Assembly (NCBI GenBank): GCA_905479105.1
Contig: CAJQLE010000004.1
Location: forward strand, 496,001 to 560,000
Reading direction: 5' to 3'
Length of the DNA stretch: 64,000 bases
From: an uncultured Flavobacteriales bacterium
GTDB taxonomy: Bacteria; Bacteroidota; Bacteroidia; Flavobacteriales_G; Salibacteraceae
Both the position numbers and the translations under genes were made by a program. Position 1 is the first letter of the stretch; each line of letters opens with the position of its first letter. The notes beneath the pieces are model-generated. The model saw only the letters and a program-made list of their open reading frames with translations, was not told the origin of the DNA and did not search any database. This document shows, piece by piece, positions 17,521 through 26,900 of the stretch.

Positions 17521-19088
17521 ATCTTGGGCACTTGCTGAAGGGCAGAAAAAGCGTTAATAACACTCCCTGATTTGCAAAGGTTTTGGAAGCTTTCTTTGCT
17601 TTTTTGGCCAGGAATTAGAACTTTCTTATCACCCAAGTCAGTGGCTGAATTGATCAGTAACTCTTGAAGCTCAATAGCAGTTAATTCTGGATGCAACGAC
17701 CATACAAGAGCTGCTGCTCCGCTTGCTACAGGTGCCGCCATGCTGGTTCCACTTCTATAGCCGTATTTGTTTCCTGGAAGAGTTGAGTAGATATCTTCAC
17801 CGGGCGCAAATAGCGCTACACTTTCATTACCATAATTTGAAAATGAAGCGAGTAGTTTTTTTCCTTTAGTTGGAGATGTTGCCCCTATACATAGAAAACT
17901 TTTCTTGCCTGCGTCATCCAATCCATCATCGTTGGGATAGTTATCTGTAACGTCAATATCTTCTGAATCGTTTCCTGCAGCATGGATGATTAAAACATTT
18001 TTTGTTGCAGCATATTCCATGGCATCATAAACGAGTTTTTTACTGGGAGAAATACCTTTTCCAAAACTCATGTTTATGATATTGGCACCATTGTCAGCAG
18101 CATAGCGTATAGCGTTCGCTACATCTAGATCTCTCTCGTCACCATCAGGAACGGCACGTAAAACCATTATTTCGGCAGAACCATAAGCAACGCCTTGAGC
18201 TCCAATGTTATTCTCTCGTGTTGCCGCAATAATTCCAGCTACATGTGTGCCATGCTCTGAATGTTCACCGCCATAATGATTGTTACCATATTCTGATCCA
18301 CTAGAGGGCATGCCTGCTTTGGGATTGAAATCAAAATTCAACCAATAAGCAGAGTATTTATCAGATTGACTGCCCATTTCTTGTAGATCAGACTTTTCTA
18401 TTCCTAACTTATGGAATATTGAAAATACCCTCTTTGTTATTTTAATGTCCTCATTTTCGCCTTCGAGATTTTTCACATCCTCAAATGTGTAATCATCCTT
18501 GCCTATTTCAGCCCGTGCTGTTGAGTCTATTTTCTTAAAAACCATGCTAAACTGACCTAATCCACTCATTTCTTGGCTACTTTCATTATAAATATCTGCC
18601 GCTTTTTTTAATATATCCTCGGTTAGCCAATCTGGATACGGTTGCTCATCTTTTTTAAGTTGTCGACTTAACCTCAAGACTCGAGTGGCCTCCATATTGT
18701 CATAGATCACATCATTTCCACTAGAGTCTACTAAAAAGTTCCATCCATGAACGTCATCAATGAAGCCGTTTTTGTCATCATCTATGCCATTTCCAGCAAT
18801 TTCATCATCGTTTCTCCAAATGCTTCCTTTTAAATCTTCATGCTCTGTATCAACGCCTGAGTCAATTACTGCGACCACAATTTTTTTCTTGGGTTTTGAC
18901 GATTCTAATATTTCAGCGTACACTCTGTTTGCTTCGGTTCCGTAAACTTTGTCTGATTTAAATGAAAGATTGTGCCATTCTTTTTTTGCTTCTGACCTAA
19001 GCTTTTTAGTGCTTTCACTTGTTGATTGATTTGATTGGCCAAACGAGGTACTTACAATCAAACAAAGTATAATACTTAATAATTTCAT
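17517..19088 (-). CDS. Secreted subtilisin-like serine protease (S8)
   Basis: 523 residues with signal peptide MKLLSIILCLIVSTSFGQ. The full triad is visible: D76 (VVAVIDSGVD), H282 (GTHVAG) and S449 (GTSMAAP). An insertion of about 170 residues lies between Asp and His, rich in charged residues, longer than in classic subtilisin but common in Bacteroidota homologues. No T9SS sorting domain is present at the C-terminus, so it is likely periplasmic or outer-membrane rather than T9SS-exported. Predicted active general protease; substrate unknown. Confidence 0.93.
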   Translation of the reverse strand: MKLLSIILCLIVSTSFGQSNQSTSESTKKLRSEAKKEWHNLSFKSDKVYGTEANRVYAEILESSKPKKKIVVAVIDSGVDTEHEDLKGSIWRNDDEIAGNGIDDDKNGFIDDVHGWNFLVDSSGNDVIYDNMEATRVLRLSRQLKKDEQPYPDWLTEDILKKAADIYNESSQEMSGLGQFSMVFKKIDSTARAEIGKDDYTFEDVKNLEGENEDIKITKRVFSIFHKLGIEKSDLQEMGSQSDKYSAYWLNFDFNPKAGMPSSGSEYGNNHYGGEHSEHGTHVAGIIAATRENNIGAQGVAYGSAEIMVLRAVPDGDERDLDVANAIRYAADNGANIINMSFGKGISPSKKLVYDAMEYAATKNVLIIHAAGNDSEDIDVTDNYPNDDGLDDAGKKSFLCIGATSPTKGKKLLASFSNYGNESVALFAPGEDIYSTLPGNKYGYRSGTSMAAPVASGAAALVWSLHPELTAIELQELLINSATDLGDKKVLIPGQKSKESFQNLCKSGSVINAFSALQQVPKI

Positions 19089-19210
19089 GATTCTTGATTA
19101 CGCTTCAAACAAAAGCATTATTCAGCATTCTTGTTTATACAAAGTGATGAGATATCGTTAAATGTTTTAAATAGAATGATCATAATGCATGATAGATTAA
19201 TTTTAGAAAC

Positions 19211-20590
19211 TTGAAATTTGCCATTGTCGATATTGAAACCACAGGAGGAAGCGCTAAAACAAATGCGATTACTGAAATTGCTATTATCAGAATGGAGGAT
19301 GGCAAAGAAATCGATCGATATGAAACCCTAATCAATCCTAATCGATTGATTCCTCCTAAGATTTCTTCTTTGACTGGAATTACGAATGAAATGGTAGCGG
19401 ATGCTCCAGAGTTTCATGAAGTTGCACAAGTCATTTGGGAAAAGACACACGATCATGTATTCGTAGCTCACAATGTAAATTTTGATTACAGTTTTATTCG
19501 AGAACAATTTGCACTTCTCGGATCTCAATGGAGGCCGAAACGCTTGTGTACGGTTCGTCTTTCTAGAAAATTAATTCCGAATCTGTATTCCTATAGTCTT
19601 GGGAAAATAGCGGATCAACTTGGGTATAAGATTTTGGCTAGGCACAGAGCAATGGGCGATTGTGAATTTACTGCCGTATTGTTCCAACTGCTTTTAGAAA
19701 AGGATAATGAAGAACATATATTGTTTTCATTAAATGCTCGGTCCAGAGAAGCCACAATGCCGCCACACTTAAAGCGAGATAGATTCGATAAAATGCCTAC
19801 GACCCAGGGTGTTTACATATTTAAGGGACCAGGAGGGAAGGTAATTTATGTTGGGAAAGCAAATAATTTAAAAGACCGTGTAGCAGATCATTTCCGTGGA
19901 AATACCCACACAGGATTAAAGAGCCGCTTTAGCGAGAAAATTGAAGATCTTGAGTGGATCGAATGCCCCAATGAAATGATTGCTTTGCTAACAGAGGCAA
20001 ATCAAATTAAGAAGCATTGGCCTCCATATAACAGACTGATGAAAAGGGTTACACTGAATTGGGGGATTTATTCCTACACGGATCAGAAAGGATATAAGCG
20101 CTTTAACATTGGTAGAGTAGGGAAGTGGGACAAGCCAGTGTTTTCATTTAAAAATAAGTTTGAGGCTAGAACTCGTCTAGAATTTTTATGCGCCAAGCAT
20201 GATTTATGCGCAAGATTCTGCGGTCTTCAAGATCAAGGAGTAGAGTGCTTAGATGGGTTTTATGGCGAATGCCGAAAAGCGTGTCTTGGTAAGGAAGAAT
20301 CAAGCGATTATAATGAACGATTTAATAATGCTCTTGAAGAATTATCTCAATTGGGGAAAACGATGATAATCAAGGGGAAAGGATTTAAGGAGGATGAAAG
20401 TAGCATTGTTCTTTTAGAGGATGGCAGATATAAAGGACACGGCTTAGCCCCTAATTCGATTGATTTTGAAAGTTTGATCGAAATCAAGAATTGGATTGAT
20501 ACTGGTTATGATGATCAAGATATTCAGTCTGTAATTATGAGCCAATTATCCAAGAAATCATCTGAATTAGAATTACTTATTCTTCAGTAG
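19211..20590 (+). CDS. DEDD exonuclease fused to a UvrC-like GIY-YIG nuclease
   Basis: 459 residues, cytoplasmic. The N-terminal part is a DnaQ/epsilon-like 3'-5' exonuclease: DIETTG (D7, E9), HNVNFDYSF and the closing HRAMGDCEF. From about residue 198 a GIY-YIG domain follows (GVYIF at 201-205, VIYVGKA near 211-217), as in the N-terminus of UvrC and Cho. A cysteine cluster follows (CARFCGL, ECLDGFYGECRKAC). The fusion suggests DNA repair, incising and trimming in one polypeptide; known in Bacteroidota as a domain pairing. Start is TTG at 19211, directly at the first strand. It overlaps the convergent patatin gene by 14 bp. Confidence 0.88.
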   Translation: MKFAIVDIETTGGSAKTNAITEIAIIRMEDGKEIDRYETLINPNRLIPPKISSLTGITNEMVADAPEFHEVAQVIWEKTHDHVFVAHNVNFDYSFIREQFALLGSQWRPKRLCTVRLSRKLIPNLYSYSLGKIADQLGYKILARHRAMGDCEFTAVLFQLLLEKDNEEHILFSLNARSREATMPPHLKRDRFDKMPTTQGVYIFKGPGGKVIYVGKANNLKDRVADHFRGNTHTGLKSRFSEKIEDLEWIECPNEMIALLTEANQIKKHWPPYNRLMKRVTLNWGIYSYTDQKGYKRFNIGRVGKWDKPVFSFKNKFEARTRLEFLCAKHDLCARFCGLQDQGVECLDGFYGECRKACLGKEESSDYNERFNNALEELSQLGKTMIIKGKGFKEDESSIVLLEDGRYKGHGLAPNSIDFESLIEIKNWIDTGYDDQDIQSVIMSQLSKKSSELELLILQ

Positions 20591-22829
20591 ATTTAAGAAG
20601 TTCGTTTAATCGCACAAATGCCTTGGTATTTTGTGGACTATCTAATGATGATTGAATCCTGTCTTTTTCCTTTCGGGTCAAATGCCAACTCAGGCTTATT
20701 GGATTCAAATCAGACCTCTCGAGAATAAAATCTACCACTTCAATATCGCCTTCATACCATTCGTACGCTTGCCGAATTTGGTCTTCCATGGCATAGTCTT
20801 GAACGTCCAAGAATGTGCTGTAAAAAGTGCCGAATGGCTGCGTTAGTGATTCCCATAAGCTCCTCTTAGAACTTGGTTTTAGATCAATAAACTTCTCTCG
20901 ATCTCTTATTTGAATGATCACAACTTTCTCCGTATTGTCTTCCAACCAATTCCTAAATGAATACATATATTTCAATGTATTGCTGAAGCCGTAGTTATCT
21001 CGAATACCAGCATCTAGAATTTCTATTGACGGATTACTCGGCAGTTTAGTAGCTGGAAAGACATATGGAAATGTGGCACTCATCCTTAGAGCTGAAAGAA
21101 AGCTCAAGTCTTTGGCTCCTTGCTCCTGAAAAAACCTTGAAAATTCTATGTTTTCATTAATTTGATTGAGTGCCGTATTGTGTGCTAAATATGAAACACC
21201 TTGGGAAGAAATAATCAATTTACGGCCATCATTGCTTATGGTTGGAGCCATTAACATTAAGGGCATCTTCGCTTCAAACTCCAGTTGCGTGTAGTCGCTA
21301 ATTGACCTATCCATCCAACCTCTGGTATCTTTATTGAGTTGAACTTCAAAGGCCCGTGATCTATCTTTTCGATAGTTAAAACTGCCAAATTCGAATGTTT
21401 TGAATCGCAAGAAAATATCATTCAAAACAGCAGTTACTGCCACGGGGTTCAGTTTGTCTCTAGAGATGTCATCCATGATGTAGCTGAACGAAGGGACAGA
21501 ATCTTGGTGATTTTTTCTATACAGATATTCTCTTAAATAGGCTGCTCCTACAACGCCACCTGATGATCCAGAAATAAGAATGGTGTTTTTCCAAAGCTTG
21601 TTCCTGCTTATGTCGTTTGCTTCATTTAAAGAAAGCATAGTCCAAAGCGCAGATCTCAACCCTCCTCCTGGTACGTTTATAAAAACTGCGATTGGTCTTT
21701 CATCATGGGTTGAGTCTTTCCAATTTTCAAGAAGTTTTAATCCTCGTGTAATATCAATCTTATATGCTTCATCGTCTTCTTGGACCGAGCGAATGTGCGA
21801 CTGGGAATACTCTACTTTTACGGTGTCATAGTTTAAACCATAAGCTTGACTTCCATATTGAAATGTCTCTTGTTTAGAGACTAAATTGAGTAAAATAATG
21901 ATTGACACGATGATCACCGTGGTCCAACCTTTGAACCAAGAATAAAAAGCTGAGGTGAGCATTATGAGTATCGTGAAGAAGAGAAGAATGCTCGCAGCGG
22001 CAGGAATCATGAGCCATTTCGAGTCACTGAACCAACCAACAATGAAAAGCGTGATGATAATCCCTGCTTGAAATAACGAGGCATTGATGCGGTTTTGCGT
22101 AAAGACTTTTTCTAAAGTTTCTGGCTTGTAATGACTGCATTCTCTTGCTAAAGCTATTTTACCCCGATTGCTAATATAGGTTGAAACTGTCCATTGTTTA
22201 CCTGACTTTTTGGGTAAACTCGACCATTTCTTCCTATTACTGAATAGGTCGTTTACTGGATTGAAGATTCCGTCTTCTTGCTGCGACTTATAAGAGACAC
22301 CCCCTTTATTAGTGATTAAGAAGTAACCTAAAGTGAAAAAGATAAATAGAAGGTTGCCAGCTAAAAAACCGCATGCGTTTAGGATGGTCTGTAAATATTC
22401 AATTTGTTCGTACTCGATCTGAAACGTGATCATCGAATACAAGTAAACGATAGAGAAGGTGAGTGGGATTAAAATATTGTTTTGACAATATTTGATGAAA
22501 GGCCTGCTGAGCGTGGCTAAAAAAGGAAAGCGAAAACCATTTACAACATAGCTCGAAAGGTTGAAAGCCATAATGAAACCACCCAATGAAACGCCCAATA
22601 TAAGGTGGGAAAGAAAATTGATTTTTCCGAGATATTCAGGTTGAAGAAAAAGATAAGGCACACCATATTTGAGTGTGACTATTTTGAGGACAATTCCAAA
22701 CAGAATCAACCAAAATATAAGAAGGATTAGATTTTTCTTAAGATGAACGAAAAGCAATTGAACGGGAAAGAAATACACGATTCTTTCCCATGTTTTAATC
22801 TGCGACTTTCGATCAATAGATACTGCCAT
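20577..22829 (-). CDS. Membrane-bound patatin-like phospholipase
   Basis: About 750 residues. The N-terminal 330 residues carry several membrane helices; the C-terminal half is a patatin domain with the oxyanion stretch VPGGGLRSALW, nucleophile S423 in GSSGG, and the dyad Asp D606 in LDAGIRDNYGF. Predicted lipid acyl hydrolase with its catalytic domain attached to the inner membrane. Start taken as ATG 22829; GTG 22835 is an alternative two codons upstream. Larger than most bacterial patatins because of the membrane half. Function in lipid turnover is inferred from the fold. Confidence 0.87.
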   Translation of the reverse strand: MAVSIDRKSQIKTWERIVYFFPVQLLFVHLKKNLILLIFWLILFGIVLKIVTLKYGVPYLFLQPEYLGKINFLSHLILGVSLGGFIMAFNLSSYVVNGFRFPFLATLSRPFIKYCQNNILIPLTFSIVYLYSMITFQIEYEQIEYLQTILNACGFLAGNLLFIFFTLGYFLITNKGGVSYKSQQEDGIFNPVNDLFSNRKKWSSLPKKSGKQWTVSTYISNRGKIALARECSHYKPETLEKVFTQNRINASLFQAGIIITLFIVGWFSDSKWLMIPAAASILLFFTILIMLTSAFYSWFKGWTTVIIVSIIILLNLVSKQETFQYGSQAYGLNYDTVKVEYSQSHIRSVQEDDEAYKIDITRGLKLLENWKDSTHDERPIAVFINVPGGGLRSALWTMLSLNEANDISRNKLWKNTILISGSSGGVVGAAYLREYLYRKNHQDSVPSFSYIMDDISRDKLNPVAVTAVLNDIFLRFKTFEFGSFNYRKDRSRAFEVQLNKDTRGWMDRSISDYTQLEFEAKMPLMLMAPTISNDGRKLIISSQGVSYLAHNTALNQINENIEFSRFFQEQGAKDLSFLSALRMSATFPYVFPATKLPSNPSIEILDAGIRDNYGFSNTLKYMYSFRNWLEDNTEKVVIIQIRDREKFIDLKPSSKRSLWESLTQPFGTFYSTFLDVQDYAMEDQIRQAYEWYEGDIEVVDFILERSDLNPISLSWHLTRKEKDRIQSSLDSPQNTKAFVRLNELLKSTEE

Positions 22830-22871
22830 TAGCACAAGATAGTGCGCTTATTTGAAATACAGTTCAGAGAA

Positions 22872-24569
22872 TTAGATCTTGGACATAACCAATTCGAGAA
22901 TTTCATTTTCAAGTTCTTCTGCCTTTGCTAAAATCATGTCTGATTCTTTATATAAATCATTGACATAACTCTTTTCATTTAAGCCTGCAGCGTTTATTTT
23001 CACATTTAAATGGGCACCTCTAATTGCAGTTCTCGCGCAAAGAGCGCCAACACCAGCATCACTAATAGAGGCAGGAAGACCCGTTTTAGCCATTTCAAGC
23101 ATTACCTCCATACTGTCTAAGGTGGTTTTCATCACAGACAACGGAACTTGAATTGCCCCTTTGGTAGCAGCTGTAATTGCTTGCTTGCGTGCAGTTTTTT
23201 CTGATTCATTTCCCTTTGGCAATCCGAATGCGTCCATGATTTTCGTAAAAGCGTTTGTATCCTCATCAACAAGATACATGAGGTGGTCTTTATAGGATTG
23301 TCCTTTGGCCGCCCATTCAGAATAGTATTCCCATTTGTCGTCCCAGCCTCTTTTGTGAGAAGACAGGTTCGCTACCATTGTCCCAAGCGAAACACCCAGT
23401 GCACCGACATACGCAGATATTGATCCACCGCCAGGAGCGGGCGATTCAGAAGCAGTTTCGTTTGCAAATTCTGTTAAAGTCATTCCCATTAGTTTCTTAG
23501 AAGAGTTCATTCTGTCTTCAAGAACATATTCAATGACTCTTTCACGGAGATTGAATGGAGCCAGCTCATCAAGGCCCAGTGACTTAATGGCAATTTTCAT
23601 AATCTCCTCTTCATGAACACCAGTTGATCGCTCTTGCTTAAGTAGGAAATATTTCCCAGCGTCTAATAATGCTTTTTTGGGAACGAGGCCTATCAATTCA
23701 GATCCAGTAACACGAATTCCTCTAAGTTCTGCTCTTTCGCACGTTTTATCGAAAGCAACATGGATAGGAGTGATAGAAATATTCGTCAAATTGTAACTAA
23801 TTTGAGCGACTCCATACTCTTCAATGAACCAACCAATTCCTTTGACGCACTTTAAAAGACCAGGCTCGTTTACTGGGTTTCCTTTTTCATCTTTAATGAT
23901 CTTGCCAGTCAAAGAGTCTCCTTCGCGTTTTGCTCTTCCTCTTTCTCGGATATCAAATGCAATAGAGTTAGCTCTTCTTGTACTTGTGGTATTCAAGTTG
24001 ATATTATACGCAACTAAAAAGTCTCTTGCACTAACGGCAATTGCTCCAGTTTTTTTAACCAGTGCAGAATAGGTAGAGCTTCCAAAGTCAGGTTTCCAAT
24101 TACTATCTGAAAGTTTATCCTTTAATCCTTCATACTCTCCAGAGCGCACTGTAGCTAAGTTTCTTCGATTCTCAGAGGTAGCGGCATTTTCATAAAAGTA
24201 GGTTGGGATTTCAAGTTCCTCACCAATTCGTTTTCCTAATTTACGAGCACATTCAATGGCTTCTTCCATTGAAATATTAGCAATAGGAACGAGCGGGCAA
24301 ACATCTGTAGCTCCAAAACGAGGGTGCTCTCCTTTGTGCGAGCTCATGTCTATGACCTCACTTGCTTTTTTTACCAATCTGAATGCAGCCTCAATAACTG
24401 CGTTTGGCTCGCCAGCAATAGTAATTACTGTTCTATTCGTTGCTTTACCGGGGTCGACATTAAGAAGCATGGCTCCTTCAACAGTTTCCACCACATCGGT
24501 TATTGCCTTGATTTTTATGGGATCGCGTCCTTCACTTATATTAGGAACACATTCTATGATCTTGTTCAT
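22872..24569 (-). CDS. ftcD: Glutamate formimidoyltransferase / formimidoyltetrahydrofolate cyclodeaminase
   Basis: 565 residues, the two-domain form. Residues 1 to about 310 are the formiminotransferase (starting IIECVPNISEGRD, with SSHKGEHPRFGATDVCPL); residues about 355-560 are the cyclodeaminase (SESPAPGGGSISAYVGAL). It moves the formimino group from histidine breakdown to tetrahydrofolate and releases ammonia. hutI lies on the same strand 4.5 kb upstream with two unrelated T9SS genes between. hutH and hutU are not in the window. A TAnnTTTG match precedes the start. Confidence 0.96.
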   Translation of the reverse strand: MNKIIECVPNISEGRDPIKIKAITDVVETVEGAMLLNVDPGKATNRTVITIAGEPNAVIEAAFRLVKKASEVIDMSSHKGEHPRFGATDVCPLVPIANISMEEAIECARKLGKRIGEELEIPTYFYENAATSENRRNLATVRSGEYEGLKDKLSDSNWKPDFGSSTYSALVKKTGAIAVSARDFLVAYNINLNTTSTRRANSIAFDIRERGRAKREGDSLTGKIIKDEKGNPVNEPGLLKCVKGIGWFIEEYGVAQISYNLTNISITPIHVAFDKTCERAELRGIRVTGSELIGLVPKKALLDAGKYFLLKQERSTGVHEEEIMKIAIKSLGLDELAPFNLRERVIEYVLEDRMNSSKKLMGMTLTEFANETASESPAPGGGSISAYVGALGVSLGTMVANLSSHKRGWDDKWEYYSEWAAKGQSYKDHLMYLVDEDTNAFTKIMDAFGLPKGNESEKTARKQAITAATKGAIQVPLSVMKTTLDSMEVMLEMAKTGLPASISDAGVGALCARTAIRGAHLNVKINAAGLNEKSYVNDLYKESDMILAKAEELENEILELVMSKI

Positions 24570-24587
24570 GAGCTAAAAGTTGTTCCG

Positions 24588-24595
24588 CAAATCTA
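24588..24595 (-). promoter_or_regulatory. -7 promoter element for ftcD
   Basis: The minus strand reads TAGATTTG, an exact TAnnTTTG match 18 bp ahead of the ftcD ATG. No good -33 box is seen. Confidence 0.45.
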
Positions 24596-24713
24596 TATGT
24601 TGGTGAAATAAGAAGTTATAATATTAATCAACCAATTAGGATTGCAATCTAGTCGCACACTGATTTAAGTGTTTTATAAATTATTGTCATTTTTAAAGTA
24701 TATCTTCAGCATT

Positions 24714-26735
24714 ATGAAAAAAATTTTACTCGCGACTATTAGTCTTGCATATATAGGACTTGGACACGCACAGACATATATGTCTGAAGATTTCTCAAGT
24801 GGTATTCCTGCTACATGGACTCAATCTACCCTTGCAAATGACGGTGGTTGGATTGCCGGAACAGCTGCTTCTCTATCGTCCGGTTCATTCCCGTATTCTG
24901 ATCATGGTGATTTTATCGGATCAAATGATGACGGTTGTAACTGTGATAAGTCTGCGGATTCGCTAATGACAGATTATATTGATTTAACTTCAACTGGTGC
25001 AACTGTTGTTTCATTAAATATTGACATGTATTATGTTGAAGGAACGTATCAAGGAGTGACCGAGTCTTTCGATGTATATGCTCAAAGTCAATCCACAGGA
25101 GCTTGGACATTGATTTATGATGCTCCACTTGCTCTTATTTTAGAATGGCAAGATGGTTTAACATTTGACCTTTCAAGCTATATTGGGGATCAAGTAAGGT
25201 TATTGTTTCTCTATGGTGATGGAGGTGGATGGTTATTTGGTGTTGGTGTGGATAACGTAAGAGTATTTACTCCTGCTGCTGATGATGCATTCAATCAGGC
25301 CATCACAAACAGTCCTTTCCATGAAGTAAATACTGCGAATTCAATTGCTGGCACTATTAAGAACGTTGGTTCTGAAGCTATTACAAGCTTTGATGTGTCT
25401 TATACCACTGATGGTGGTGCTGCAGTTTCTGGATCAATTACTGGTTTGAACGTTGCTCCAGGTGCATCTTATGCTTTCACACATCCAACCCCTTGGACTC
25501 CAACTACGGTTCAAACGTTTGAGGTTCAAACAGAAGTTACAATGGTAAATGGTAATGTTGATGGTGATCCATCAAATAACATTACTTCTATGGATATCAT
25601 AGTTCATCCTCCAGCGGTTGCTAGAACTCCGGTACTTGAAGCCTTCACAAGTTCAACATGCGGACCTTGTACACCTGGAAATATTAATGTTGGTAATGTA
25701 TTGTCGGCTTTTCCTGATGAATACTCTAAGGTAAATTACCAAATGAGCTGGCCAGGAGCTGGTGATCCTTACTTCACTAATGAAGGAGGTGATCGAAGAA
25801 CATATTATGATGTGAATTCAGTTCCTAACATCTTCACTGATGGAGCAAATGGAATTAACAGTAACTCATATACAGCAAATGATTTCACATCAGCTAAAGC
25901 AGTTCCTGCTTTTATCTCAATGGAAGCGGAAGCAACAGTGAATAAGGATGTTGTTTATGCAGTGGTGAATGGTCAATTGGAGATGGAATCATCAAAGTGG
26001 GTATTGAATTCATCTTCTTGGTATACACCTATCATCGATCTTCCTGGAAACCTAGTTGCTCATCATGCTATCAATGAGAAGCAAACATTTCTTAATGTGG
26101 AAAGTAATGGCGAAACTGAATTCGAGCATGTGATGAAGAAAATGATGCCAGATGCATCAGGTGAGTTCTTGAATGCAGTTACAGCAAACGATACTGTGAT
26201 GTTAACAAACTCTCACGATTTTGTAGGAGAATACAGACTGTCTAATGACGCTGGTGATCCAATCATCCATTCTTCAGAGCACTCAGTAGAGGAGTTTTCT
26301 GATTTAGAGATTGTGTTTTGGATTCAGAACCCAACAACAGGTGAAGTATGGCAATCATATCATCAAGATGTAGAGTTAACAGAAGAGACTTCTAACTTGA
26401 CAGTAGTTGTAGAGGATGGCGATTCAATTTATGTAATCGGAACTGACTCATTTGAAATGACGGGAACTGATGGAAGTTTAGTGCCTCTTTCTGTGGAGGG
26501 AACTTCTAAAGCTTCTTTCCGTGTTTACCCAAATCCAGCAAAGGATATGGTTTACATCAGCGGAGTAGAAGGTTTTGCTAATGTTACTGTTTTTGACGTT
26601 CAAGGAAGAACAGTTAAGCAAGTGTCTACAGATGCTAATACACTTCGAGTTTCAGATCTTAATGCAGGAATGTATATGATCAGAATTGAAAATAATGGTG
26701 TTGCATCAAACACTCGTATTTCGGTGACGAAATAA
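24714..26735 (+). CDS. T9SS-exported Omp28-like surface protein, copy 1
   Basis: Start set at ATG 24714 (MKKILLATISLAYIGLGHAQ, a signal peptide), not 24669. 673 residues. Residues about 22-185 look like a cleaved-adhesin/MAM-like beta sandwich (YMSEDFSSGIPATW to GVGVDNVRVF). Then a CARDB/FN3-like sandwich, then an Omp28-like thioredoxin-fold domain with a CGPC motif in EAFTSSTCGPCTPGN, and finally a type A sorting domain (VYPNPAKDMVYIS to the terminal TRISVTK). Probably anchored to the cell surface. The CxxC may be redox-active; that is inference. It is a duplicate of the next gene apart from the N-terminal domain. Confidence 0.9.
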   Translation: MKKILLATISLAYIGLGHAQTYMSEDFSSGIPATWTQSTLANDGGWIAGTAASLSSGSFPYSDHGDFIGSNDDGCNCDKSADSLMTDYIDLTSTGATVVSLNIDMYYVEGTYQGVTESFDVYAQSQSTGAWTLIYDAPLALILEWQDGLTFDLSSYIGDQVRLLFLYGDGGGWLFGVGVDNVRVFTPAADDAFNQAITNSPFHEVNTANSIAGTIKNVGSEAITSFDVSYTTDGGAAVSGSITGLNVAPGASYAFTHPTPWTPTTVQTFEVQTEVTMVNGNVDGDPSNNITSMDIIVHPPAVARTPVLEAFTSSTCGPCTPGNINVGNVLSAFPDEYSKVNYQMSWPGAGDPYFTNEGGDRRTYYDVNSVPNIFTDGANGINSNSYTANDFTSAKAVPAFISMEAEATVNKDVVYAVVNGQLEMESSKWVLNSSSWYTPIIDLPGNLVAHHAINEKQTFLNVESNGETEFEHVMKKMMPDASGEFLNAVTANDTVMLTNSHDFVGEYRLSNDAGDPIIHSSEHSVEEFSDLEIVFWIQNPTTGEVWQSYHQDVELTEETSNLTVVVEDGDSIYVIGTDSFEMTGTDGSLVPLSVEGTSKASFRVYPNPAKDMVYISGVEGFANVTVFDVQGRTVKQVSTDANTLRVSDLNAGMYMIRIENNGVASNTRISVTK

Positions 26736-26790
26736 GAATTGAAACATTAAATATGGAAGCCCGGATGCGAAAAGCATCCGGGCTTTTTTT
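25317..26790 (+). repeat. Tandem duplication, copy 1 (C-terminal domains plus terminator)
   Basis: From the common sequence TTCCATGAAGTAAATACTGC onward this stretch matches 27651-29120 at high nucleotide identity, through the stop codon, the short 3' tail and the terminator hairpin. Identity is strongest at the sorting-domain end: about 95 bases from 26598 differ from 28929 onward at about one position. Confidence 0.85.
26757..26790 (+). terminator. Rho-independent terminator after T9SS gene copy 1
   Basis: A perfect 12-bp stem (AAGCCCGGATGC with GCATCCGGGCTT) around a GAAAA loop, then seven T. The same hairpin follows copy 2. Confidence 0.95.
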
Positions 26791-26900
26791 ATTGCGAAAA
26801 TCGTTTGGATTACAAGAGTGGAGGGTAAATAAAATCCGCGTTCAAGTATTATTATTCCTAATTTTAACCTTTACTTCGTTCATTAACAATAAAACTAATT

